Positions 1-11,100 of a stretch of 64,000 nt of DNA are shown here, in pieces. The DNA is from Ochotona curzoniae (taxonomy: Eukaryota; Chordata; Mammalia; Lagomorpha; Ochotonidae), in the NCBI RefSeq assembly GCF_017591425.1, contig NW_024465369.1, forward strand, positions 29,493,001 through 29,557,000. Direction: 5' to 3'. How positions within the stretch are numbered: position 1 is the stretch's first letter; the number at the start of each line of letters is the position of its first letter. The notes below the pieces were generated by a model. It searched no databases. It was not told the DNA's origin and was given only the letters and a program-made list of their open reading frames with translations. The position numbers were made by a program, and so were the translations under genes.

Positions 1-1544
1 ACTTACATTAGGCACAGAAGAAGTTAATGATAGCATGGGCCATTTGACATTTGAATGCCTTTAAAGTTTAGTATGGATGGACAACTAACCATCTGTTGTC
101 TCCTTCTGGAGGAATCATCTTCTTCTAGGAGGAATAATCAGTTGGAAAGGAAAGAGACTATATTCTCACCAACATTCCCTGCAAGGTGATTTAGCCATGC
201 TTTATAATTCATTATGGTAAAGATAGTTGATGAAGCGTAAAGCAGGCATTTCTGAAGTTAGTTTTAAAGGAGGTCATGGACTAATTGATTCAAGCTTGTA
301 CTTTCCTCAGAAATCAACTTTTAGCTAAGGGTATTTGGGGATGCACATAAGGAGGGAGAGAGGAACGGTGGCAGGGATGGAGAGAGAATATTGAAGCATT
401 TTCTCAAGTCACTATTAGATACCTGAAGTAAGAAGTTGAAACAGGCAGTTGATGATCATTCTTTGTACAAAGTGCAATAAGCCAGACTCAAAATGTTTTT
501 TTTTTAATTTGTGGTAGTTTTATATATTATTATTTTATATTATTTTAATGACCTGATCATTTAAAAACTTATTATATGATTGAAATGGATATATTTTCAT
601 TTGGTTATTGCTTGTAGCCCTTACCTATTTTGCAGAACTATAATCTTTTTAATGTTTATTTGTTGAATATTTTATTTAGTGGGGGCATTAATTAAACCTT
701 TAACAATAATATAAATTAATAATAAATCATGCCAAAAATTAAGGAAGGAAGGGATGGAAAGAAGGATGGAAGTCTTAATTATATTCTTGAACAACATTGA
801 ATCTGTTCTCATTCTGTTAATATCACATTAACATGAGAATTGGAATTGCTTCAGTGTAATTTTCATGCAATTGCTCTGACTTTGTGAATCAAACATATTA
901 ATCAGTTCCTTAAAAAATACAAATGTGTGACAAAAATGACAAAAGTTATGAACTTGAAGCGATGAATGCTGTTTTGTGACAAATATAACGCTCTTTTGGC
1001 AAACAAGTTTTATAAACGAATCCACTAATTCATGGGCCTAATCCTAAATGTGGCCAACAAGGACCAGTCAGTTGGAGCTTCAGTTTGTAACCATAAGTTT
1101 GCTTAGACAACAGTTTTCCTCCAAAGTATGAGGTTTGTAGTGTTCTCTTTCCTTTTAGTTAGGATCTGGCTATGGGAGAGCCAGGGTGGGCTTAACACAA
1201 AATCAGACTGTTGGACAGTGCTGGTGTTATGTGAGAGACAGCTCAAAATAATATTTGAAGGTTAATTTATCTTCTAATTTTAACTGAAAAATATTATCAT
1301 AGAATCAAAGGATTTTTTTTGGTCACTTGCCAGGGAGTATAGGTAATATGCTATGAAGATTCTGGTCTATACATTATTTCTGGAAAGGTAGTATCTATAA
1401 TCCCTAAAATTTCCTGTTTTTTCCAAACACACACAAGTACAGACTATATACACCTTACATCAACAGTTTTTGCCTAGCAATTAATAGGATCCTATCCCAT
1501 GTTGAAGTACTTGAGTTTAGTACTACCAACTGACTTCTGACCAT
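1..1544. other. AT-rich spacer, no gene seen
   Basis: There is AT-rich unique-looking sequence with a purine-rich patch (745-775) and no recognisable exon, RNA gene or clear repeat. Confidence 0.6.
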
Positions 1545-1722
1545 GAGCACTAAATGAGAGAACTCAAATGAATTCCTGAGTTTCAGTTTCAGCTCTGATG
1601 CCTAAGCCATTGCAGGCATCTGGAGTTAAGCAGATGGGAGAGGGAGTGTACTCTCACACTTGCGTTCAGTCCCTCTCCTTCTCCTTCCTCCCTCCCTCTC
1701 AAATAAATAAATAAAAACTTAT
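1545..1722 (+). mobile_element. CSINE remnant (3' half)
   Basis: A pyrimidine-rich block 'CCTCCCTCCCTCTCAAATAA' and an AATAAATAAATAAA tail follow a diverged body. The tRNA head is not recognisable. Confidence 0.5.
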
Positions 1723-1881
1723 AAAATAGCTTTCCTCAGAAACACTATTGTATTATGAAGATAATAAGTCCAGCTGGATTTCCTGTATAATTTATTTTCT
1801 AGCAATAACTATAGCGTTTGATGTATATAATTAATTCTTTCAGACTGCCAAACTAGATTTCTATATTCATGTGCTGTCATC

Positions 1882-1903
1882 CTAACAACAACAACAACAA
1901 CAA
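1882..1903. repeat. (AAC)n microsatellite
   Basis: About six units of AAC are followed by AAAAATAAC. Confidence 0.9.
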
Positions 1904-2569
1904 AAATAACAAAGGATTCACCTCCTTTAGTTTCAGATATCCTTCTCCTAAGACAATGTTGTTATTAACATAGTTGGTGTTTGAGATTTTTGCAGCTTAT
2001 TTCTGGGGTCTACCTACTGACAGCCATAAAATTAATCTCTCTGTATTCAATGACATTTTAGCATGTACTGAGTATAAAAAAAGTATTCTGTTGCACAAGA
2101 AATATTTCATATACATTTGTTTTTTCTGAAGTTATAAGGAATAATCAGTGTTACTGTTCTCATTATGTGGATTTGTAGAGACCAGATAACAGAGTGTTCT
2201 GACATACACTGCCTTCCTCTCACAGTCTCACTGTTAAAAGAGAACTCTGAGATGCAATCAGAAAAGTTAGAAATGTAGACCTAGAACACAATTCTATTGC
2301 CTCATCCTTCGGGAATAGTGGAAACACTTTATGTTGCAGACTAAAATGGTAATAGAAGTTTAAAATTCCAAATTCTAAAAAAGAAATGTCTCAGTTTCCC
2401 ATTTTATTAAAACATGAATAAACTTGAAATGATTATGCCCATTTGTCAGAAGCTATTTACTATGTTTAATAATAATGGATAAAATTGTACAGAAGCAATC
2501 AGAGTGCTAACTGGAGTGAAGAAAAGTTGTGTATTCCCAGTTTTTAAAATTTTGACATACAAATATTGG

Positions 2570-2658
2570 CACTGGCAGGGAAGAACCAAGATGGCTGAAT
2601 AGGAAAAAAACATGCTGATTTTAACAGGTGGATAAAAGAGGAGGAAGAGCATTCTTAG
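2570..2658 (+). mobile_element. LINE-1 5'-terminus-like fragment
   Basis: The sequence 'AAGAACCAAGATGGCTGAAT' followed by 'AGGAA' closely resembles the first bases of many mammalian L1 5' UTRs, where the CAAGATGGC core is a YY1 site that sets transcription start. It runs directly into repeat copy A. Whether this is one composite element or two separate insertions is unresolved. Confidence 0.45.
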
Positions 2659-3245
2659 TGCAATTAATGGCAGGTCCTGTATCCTGGCCTGGCCTGGTCC
2701 AACCCCATTCCAGCTCATGCTGTCTGGAGCTGCTACACAACCTGGCACTCTCAGCCCTGACTCCTGGCCCTAATGTGAAGTGGCTGGTGATGTGGACAGA
2801 CCAACCGTGTTCTGCACTCCATGCTAGTTCTCAGATCGGCCAGGGGTATTAAGAACTGGCACAGCCTGGTCCATCCCATACCAGAGCCGCACGTATGCTG
2901 GTAACCTGCAAGCTGGTCTGCTCTGAGCTGTTCCTTGCCTTATTGCTTGAGCTGATCAGCAGGGATTGTGTCCTGAAAGGTGTTCTGATGCTCTTCTGTC
3001 AAAGCTCCTCTATTGGGTCTTCTCTCATTAGTAGATCTTGCACACACTGGTGAGACCTTGACTTAGAAACAGTTAGCTCACCTTTGTTCCTGGCAGGAAC
3101 AGTAGCCTTGATTAAATGGCCCACACACCACCTGGTTCATATGGTTGTGTGTTACAGCCCAGACTCACCTAGTCCACACCCTGACACAGCTCCAGGCCTG
3201 TTTCCAAGGTCAGATGTTGCACATGCCAGTTTCATCACTGTGTTT
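2659..3245 (-). repeat. Long unclassified repeat, copy A (internal fragment)
   Basis: The stretch beginning 'ATTAATGGCAGGTCCTGTA' matches copy B from 8229 to about 8750 closely, then jumps to the part equivalent to about 9003 of copy B, so it carries an internal deletion of about 250 bases. It is 5'- and 3'-incomplete. Orientation is given to match copies B and C. Directly to its left lies a plus-strand L1-like 5' terminus, listed separately. Confidence 0.6.
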
Positions 3246-6072
3246 TAACAAAATATGAATGTAATTCTTACCTGTATGTAGAGATATTCAACAAAACGTA
3301 GAGATTAAAACTGCTGACAACAAGTTTTAGATTTTTCATTTATTTAAAAATATTTATTGAATACTTGCCATTTTTCAGTTACTGCAAAGTGAAGGTCACT
3401 CATCTAACTTGAGGCAGTATAATTATCTTTGAGAAAGAGATGAACTGTATATCATGATGAACATCTCTAAGAAGTAATGTTGTGTTCTATCAATAGGGTT
3501 ATTCGTGGGAATTGAAGGTTGGCATTCCATTGAGAATGGTGTTAGTTTATATAATACAGGTGGGTGATTGGTTTAACCATGATGGGTACATCAAATTTTT
3601 TGTGGTCTCATGACATTCTTAAAATCTGAATTCATTTATACCTGTTCTAACGATCATGGCATCTTTTCAGTGGAGCTTCATTCTCATGTAAAAGCAGGGC
3701 TGACACATTTTCTTACTTATATTTCAATACAGTAATATGTGTAAGTAAGACTTTGTTTGAAATGTCAGTTACATATTGCAGTCCACAACAAGGGCCATTT
3801 GGAAACACAACACTTTTTCTTCAGATTTTCCGCTTCTGAATAGCTCTGCCTCATACTGACCTAACCAGGAGAGTTCAGCAGGAAAATGTATTTTCCTCAC
3901 TATTGTAGGTTGAATTGAAGTGCTGAGTAGGATCATTTAAGTTGTATCATAATTTGAATTTTGAAATGTTTGTTTTTCAGAATTGATACTGAGTCATCAC
4001 GTGAAAGTGTTCTTAAATCGGCTTCTGCAAATACATTATAGCCAAGTAATCAGCTTTTTTTTTTTTTGCTGTCATATCTGACCTTTCCCTAATTTCTTCA
4101 ATTGCAGTTAGAGTTCATTATCATCTGCTTATCTCCTTCCCATTCTCCTTTTGTCCTTTGTGGAATAAAGACACAAATATCCTGTTTAGAAAACATTGGG
4201 TCGGAAAATATAGAATCAAATACATCAGCTGTTTCTTGTGCTCTGCTGCTGGTCCTGAAATATATTTAACGCAGAGTACATGTGTCTTCTTCCTTTGTAA
4301 CAGGAATACATCCATGTCGTCTAAACAGTGGAGGAATGTACTTCATGAAGATGGTAGTAGTCTGTTTTCTGAGGCTGTGCCTTCCTGCATCGATAGCCAA
4401 GGAACTGTGTGGAATTCATTTAACTTGACAAACCTCAGTTTATAAGCCCAAAGGCTAAGGGTAAATTTTTACCATTGTAGGAAAAATATGGCAGTAGTGG
4501 AATAGTATGGCAAAAACATAGCCTCCTTGTGAGATTCTGCAATGAGCATCTTGTTTTCTTATAACTGAACAGGGGTAGCTATAGTTTTCACCAGCTACTA
4601 TTTTGACAAAATAGAAGAAAACACATGGTGCATTTCTTGTCCAGAAAGTATCATCTAGTTTTCAAAAATCGTAAGTTGTTATTCATGACACTGTGGTTAA
4701 TCTAGGGCTTATACTCAAGATAGGAATTTTAGGCTTAAGGGGAAAACATTAACAAAAATTATTTTTAAAACTCAATGTTGATCAATCAGTTATGTTATTC
4801 CATTACAGAAGAGTCACATGGTTTATATGTTTTGCTGGGATTGTTTTATTAGTTTAAATATAAGAACATACATCTACTCCATCAGTATATGTTATATGTT
4901 AGCTGTTCTATCACTTGGTGAAGGTTAGATACACTACTCCCAAGGAGCTATTGCCTCACAAGAGACATGAAGTCTGTTAAAATGTGGTGTACTCTGAGAG
5001 GTTCTTTAATAAAGATGCAGTACTTTACTGCAACACAGAAGGAAGCATAGAACTACAGAGAGAGCCTCAAGAAGAGGTTCACTGAATGGAGTCCTAATAT
5101 AATCTAATCAGAAGTGGGATAGCTGGATTTGTGGTGGTCTTTTTCCATTGTTGTCTGTAAACGAGTTTATATTGAGATAGTGCTGATTCGTGTGATTTTT
5201 TCTTTGCTTATTTTCTTTGCTTATTGTCACAATGGTCAGTCCTGGTGATGTAGGTAGATACTTGTCTGTGTATTTTATCATTTGATCAGTGATCATTCTG
5301 AGTACTGCCAGACAGTTTCTATTGTGACATATTTAATTCTATTTCTTAAGTTTTAAAGTTTTAATGCTGAAATAGCCATTTTATGATGAAGGGAGTTCTT
5401 ATCTGCATATTCTTTGGAAGATAAAAGTGACTCAAATTCAGTTCTCCCATTGACTGCCTCCAATTCTAGGCTCAGAAAATACAGTTTCAGAGTAGGGTGC
5501 TTTCATTCATTTACTCATTTGTGTTTGCGTCATGTATATCTATCTGTAATATATTTCTATTGAGTTATTTTAATAACTCAGAACAAGTCTCTCATGTGGT
5601 GTCTCCCATTTCCTTGAGGAACATACAATACCATCCTCACATAAATCTATAAATTGATTTTTCATATCAGTTATAATATATTTTAGTGGGAGAATTATGC
5701 ACAACAAATGAGATTTTTAAATTAAGCATTTTATAAAATGTCAAGACTTAATGAGGCTGATATTTTACTAGCTACAAAGATGTAAAATATTAGGGTTATC
5801 ATGTATTTGGTTCAAATTTTTGGGTGTCATTTTGCTTGGGGTATATAAAAATACTTTCATACAGAAAGTATCAACCCTAGTAAAATAGGTTTTTGAGGAA
5901 AGCTTTTACTTGTGATAGCCACTTTTGGGGTCTACTTTGACTAAATTATTCTGGCGTATGAAAGAGAGATAAATCCATTTTTACATGTAGCTCAAAGGTA
6001 ATCTGTTTATCAGGCATTTTGACAAAGGTTGTAATCCACCTTTAATCATGTTTTTAAAAGTTGTTAAAGTTC
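3246..6072. other. AT-rich spacer, no gene seen
   Basis: Only short frames occur. A T-run lies at 4056-4067. I recognise no repeat family. Confidence 0.6.
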
Positions 6073-6376
6073 TGGCCTGGTGCGATAGCTTAGCGGTTAA
6101 AGTCCTCGCCTTGTATGTGCCAGGATCCCATATGGGTGCCAGTTCTAATGCCTGCAGCCCTGCTTTCCATGTAGCTCCCTTCCTGTGGTGTAGGAATGCG
6201 GTGGAGGACTGCGTAGAGCTTTGGGACTCTGCATCCCCATGGGAGACCTGGAAGAGCTCCTGGCTTCAGATTGGCTCAGCTGCAGTCCTTGCGACTGTTT
6301 GGGAAATGAACCATTGGAAGAAAGATCTTCCTCTCTGTCTCTCCTCCTCTCTGTATATCTGCCTTTCCAATATAGG
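6073..6376 (+). mobile_element. CSINE, near full length
   Basis: The head reads 'GGCCTGGTGCGATAGCTTAG' with an A-box. It is followed by 'CCCATATGGGTGCC', the B-box-like 'GTTCTAATGCC', 'GGGAGACCTGGAAGAGCTCC' and the 'CTCTCTGTATATCTG' tail region. It is moderately diverged. Confidence 0.9.
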
Positions 6377-9177
6377 TATTTTTCCTTTGAGTGTTGCAGT
6401 TTGATATTCTATGTTTCAGCATCCTAATATAATTGTTAGACTTCAGTGTAGTTATCAGTAATTGTTAGTAATTGTAGTAATCATTTTAATCACAGGGATT
6501 TTACAAGTACAGTAAGTTCTGTAAGCACTTTACATTTAACAAGTAAAATCTCATGGATTCTACAAATAGTATAAGCAGCTGAAATTTAATAAATATGTAT
6601 ATAACCTCATGGATCCAGTACAGCCACGTGTCCTGTAGATTCTTGACTGAGTCCGATTAAGTGCTGTTCTTATTTGTGTGGTCAAAAGGAAATTCCCCTA
6701 ATATTCTTAGGATTTTTCTTAAACTGACTCAGAATAACCGATGCCTGGAGCTGAGAAGTTGAATCTAACCAAGTGAGTTGCTAAGCTTTAGGAATGCCTT
6801 CAAGTACAGTTTTGCCAGACATGTCCCTTATAACGGGTACTGTGCCTAGTGTTACTGCTTGGGTGATCAGAGTATCTTTTCAGTTGGCCTCTAGAAATTG
6901 TATTGGAGGATCTATATCATGTTTCTTGTCTTTTTTACTTATACAATAGAAGTATTAAATGGTGTGTATGTATATATTGCATCACCCATAAGGTTCTGAC
7001 AGTTCAGTATAATTGCTTATAATTGAAAGTGACATTTTTCAACAACTGAGTTCAATGTTAGTGAATAGTTACATAGTTCATTAGGCTGACAAGGACTAAG
7101 GATTAGGAGATAGTGGGCAAGATCATTGCTTATACATTTTCTTTTATTTCCTCTTGTATTTGCCAGAGAGGGTATATAAAAGGAGAATCCATACCCAGCC
7201 TCCCAACCTCAGCATTACCTGGGGAATGCGGAATAGCCACCTGATGGCATCCCAGTGTCCCCACTGTGGAGCATATTCTGGGAGTTCTGCTCATGGGGTT
7301 TCGATAACTCTGAGATGCTGCTGATATCGCCACGCCAAGGAAGAGGGAAGCCTTCCTAGATTGATCATCTGTCGTGTTCCAATTCTGAGTCTCCATTGGC
7401 TTAGAAATTTGCTGTGAAGTTTCACTGGGGTAGTTGATTAGTTTATTCTGTGCTTTATCCTCAACAAACCAGTGGATGCTGGGACCCATCCTAACCATGC
7501 CAAAACATACTTGCCCTCACGTACCACAGGGGAGATACAGTCAGGACCCCGTCTGAGCATCCCCGATACCTTCAACTGACCAGCCCCCAGCTCTGGTTTC
7601 TGTGTCTGCCAGCATTTACAGAGGACTCCTGGCCTGGTCTGCTCCACGTCTAGTTGAGTTCTTCTATACGTAGTTGGGTTTTGAAACCTAAGTCAACTCA
7701 ACCGACTCTATCCTTCAGCACACACTTATGCCAGGGGGTACCATCGCCTATCCAGACAGACCTTCCCCATGTCCTGGTTCTCATACTCATCAGCAGCAGT
7801 TACTGGCCATCAGAATGGAGCCCACAGAGTGTAGACCTCTTGAATCATTCCCTGCCCCAGATTTTGCACTCTCCACGTAATTTGGCAGTCTAGTTAAACA
7901 GGACTTGTCCCCAGTCTCAACATTCCCAGCTGCTATTGTGGAAAAGCCCAACCCAGCTGTACTTGTTCTGACTCATGCCTGTACCAGTGGATACAATTGG
8001 TTATCCCAGCCTTGCTCTTCCACCTAAGCCAGTTTACATGCAGGGCAGCAGGAGTTGTAGCCTTGCCCAGCCGAGTCTTCCTACTGCTCCATCTCTCGTG
8101 TACACCAGCATTAGGGGTAGCTCAGCAGTGGAGTCCCATTACTCCTTTACAAGGCTCATCCATATACCATGGTCCAGCGCGCGGTGGTGGGTGCTGTGTT
8201 CCAGTCTTGAATGGCCCATCACTCCTAGGCATTAATGGCAGGTCCTGTAGCCTAGCTTGGCATGTTCTAACCCCATTCCAGTTCATGTTGTCTGGAGCTG
8301 CTACACAACCTGGCACTCTCAGCCCTGACTCCTGGCCCTAATGTGAAGTGGCGGGTGGCGTGGACAGACCAACCTATCCTGCACTCCGTGCTGATTGTCA
8401 TATCTGACAGTGGATGTTAAGAATTGGCCCAACCTGGTTCATCCCATACCAGAGCTACTAGCTGGAAACCTGTGAAGCTGGTCTGCTCTGAGCTGTTCCT
8501 TGCCATGTTTCTTGAGCTGATGTGCACTGACTATGCCCTGACAAAGGAGTTCTTGATGTTCTTCTGTCAAAGCTCCTCTACTGGGTCTATTCACAGTGGC
8601 AAACCTTGCTAAAACTGAGAGACATTGGCCTGGATTGAGTTAGCTCAACTTTATTCCTGGCAGGAACAGAAGCCTTGACTAAATGGCACACACACCACCT
8701 GGTTCATATGGTTGTGTGTTACAGCCCAGAGAGAACTAGACCAACCCTGACACAGCTCTAACATGGCCCATTGGGAGCCAAAATGTAGTCCAGCGTGTCC
8801 TACATCAACTCTGGCTCTGATAAACACCAGTGGCTGATGGGGTCTGGCCCAGTCTCTTGTACCACAGTGCTTGTCCATGCCCATGTAACATGTGTAGGCA
8901 CACTGCAGCCGTGGCTTGCCCAGACCAACACATCCATTGTAACTTTGGTGCTCACCAATAGGAATCAGCTCTTAGATGGTTTGTGCCTTTAGTTCCCCAA
9001 TCAGGCCTGTTTTCAAGGTCAAGTGTTGCACCTGCCAGTGCTTTCTCTAACCAGCTGGAAATAGCCCATCCCCTCTCAACCCTTGACATCAGATGCTGCA
9101 GCCTTGTGTAAATCAGTCTGCCCCAGTCAGTCTTCTATCTGTCAGGGTATACAGTCCTGTCCTGCCTAATGTGTTCC

Positions 9178-9752
9178 CATCCCTGACTCATGCAAGCCAG
9201 CAGTTGTGATGGCCTATCCCGGCCTGCCTATCTTCCCAGCCTTTGTGCTGCACATGCCAATGAGCTAAGGCTGATAAGACCCTGTCCAGTCCACCACGTT
9301 CCCAATCACCCCACTCATGTGTGGTCAGATGGCGCTACCCTGCCCAATGTAAACAATCCCAGGCCTAAATCTCATGTCCATTGAATGGAACAATGGACCT
9401 TCATGGAGTTGTCCTAGTTCCCTGCCCAGACCCAATCCCCACCCCAATTTCATCCATGTCAGGTTGTGCTAGGCCCTTACGGGTCATTGGTTCCTCTTTC
9501 CCTACCCATGTAACAGCCCAGGCACACCTAGTCCACACCCTGACACAGCTCTCCTGTGGCCCATTGGGAACCAAAATGTAGTCCAGCCTGTCCTACATCA
9601 ACTCTGGCTCTGATAAACACCAGTGACTACAGTGGTCGAGCCCAGTACGGTGTGCCCCAAAGCCTGACAAGACCCATGCCAATGTTTGCTCTCACCAGGT
9701 GGACCTAACCTATCCCCTGTGTTGACTTTTTCCTTTGGATATTGCAAGCAGG
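9178..9752. repeat. Internal duplication in copy B, unit 1
   Basis: This is near-identical to 9818-10392 at a constant offset of 640 bases, with only scattered substitutions and no visible indels. The two units are separated by about 65 bases of non-duplicated sequence. Confidence 0.9.
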
Positions 9753-9817
9753 CATGACCCACCTCTCACCCATTTCTAGCTGGTGAGTCTGTAGCTTTGC
9801 CCTATGCATATAGCTTG

Positions 9818-10392
9818 CATCCCTGACTCATGCAAGCCAGCAGGTGTGATCGCCTATCCCGGCCTGCCTCTCATTGCAGCCTTTGTGCTGCACATGCCAA
9901 TGAGCTGAGGTTGACAAGATCCTGTCCAGTCCACCACGTCCCCAATCACCCCACTCATGTGTGGTCAGATGGAGCTACCCTGCCCAATGTAAGCAATCCC
10001 AGGCCTAAATCTCATGTCCATTGAATGGAACAATGGCCCTTCATGGAGTTGTCCTAGTTCCCTTTCCAGACCCAATCCCCACCCAAATTTCATCCATGTC
10101 AGGTTGTGCTAGGCCCTTACGGGTCATTGGCTCCTCTTTCCCTACCCATGTAACAGCCCAGGCACACCTAGTCCACACCCTGACACAGCTCTCCTGTGGC
10201 CCATTGGGGACCAAAATGTAGTGCTTCCTGTCCTATGCATCTCTGGCTGTGATGAGCACCAGTGACTACAGTGGTCTAGCCCAGTATGGTGTGCCCCTAG
10301 AGCCTGACAAGACTCATGCCAATGTTTGCTCTCACCAGGTGGACATAACCTATCCCCTGTGTTGACTTTTTCCATTGGACATTGCAAGCACG
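9818..10392. repeat. Internal duplication in copy B, unit 2
   Basis: Partner of 9178-9752. A shorter, more diverged version of its last 125 bases also sits at 8715-8830, so this part of the repeat has been copied more than once. Confidence 0.9.
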
Positions 10393-10543
10393 TTGTTATG
10401 ATTTAAAGGCTACTCCTGCCTCCTCGATTTTATGGTCATGCCTAGCATAGACTGTTAGTACTACCATCTCTAGGCAAAGCTGCTCAAAGTATATATCAGA
10501 ATATTCCGTCAATATGTTTCCCTAATAAAGTGCTTCTGACCAA

Positions 10544-11100
10544 GTTTTTTTTTGTTTTTTTTTTTTTTTGTATGCTGGTTGGTATTAATGTACAGCCTTA
10601 GAGTATTACTCCCCGTCCTGACTTATATTATCTTTTATTTTAAAGTCAGCCTCGTGTGTGTATCATCTTCCCAGGCTTTAATGTGAAGCACTTAGTTGTA
10701 CGTGGAATTGGTCAATAATATCTACCCTTTCTCTCCAGTCTCACAAGAGATTATGCATTTTTCTGAACCTTAATGGTCATTGCTTTCCTTTGTTATTATC
10801 CCCTGCCTGTTGTATCCTTTCTGGTGGCTGTTTGCGATGCCCTCTGGCCACAATCCCTGTTGTCTGTCAACCTACCCCAAGTGGTTCCCATCCCATTTGT
10901 CTCTTAGCACTTTGCAGGTGCCTGGGTTGAAAGCCCTGTAGTCTCTGGGACAAACTGACTCTGAGTACATGTCAGGGCAGTGGGCCCAAGCCTGCCGCCC
11001 CTATTTCTGTCCAGAGGAAAACTGACTTCATCTGGTTTTGAGCTTGTGGAAAGCTATGGCCTGGGCCAAGTGGCCTAAGACCTAGTAATCTGCTTTGTAT
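10544..11100 (-). repeat. Possible unclassified retroelement piece behind a long T-run
   Basis: A broken T-run (10544-10570) adjoins about 500 bases less AT-rich than the neighbourhood, with 'CCAAGTGGTTCCCATCCC' and 'GGCCTGGGCCAAGTGGCC'. The T-run would be the tail of a minus-strand insertion. I do not recognise the family. Confidence 0.3.

Larger units (their letters stand above)
7090..10392 (-). repeat. Long unclassified repeat, copy B (with an internal duplication)
   Basis: This copy is collinear with copy C. Matching landmarks are 'GGGCAAGA' and 'CAGAAATTTGCTGT' near the left end, 'CTCTTCTGTCAAAGCTCCTCTA'-like sequence near 8560, and 'CCCATTGGGARCCAAAATG' near 8770, 9560 and 10200. It lacks the GC-rich end seen in copy C, so on the minus strand it is truncated at the 5' side. 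A segment of about 575 bases occurs twice, offset by exactly 640 bases (9178-9752 and 9818-10392). The short open frames inside are not conserved against copy C and I do not call them genes. Confidence 0.6.

Noticed and set aside
2446..2748. Minus-strand frame starting 'MPGCVAAPD', also present at 8122-8316
   Set aside because: The shared start only reflects that copies A and B are the same repeat. The frames diverge after about 27 residues and are not kept in copy C.
9190..10221. Paired plus-strand frames (64 and 66 codons) repeated 640 bases apart
   Set aside because: They are identical because of the recent internal duplication, not because of selection on protein.
9178..10392. CRISPR-like or satellite array
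   Set aside because: There are only two long units and no regular short repeats or spacers; the organism is a mammal.
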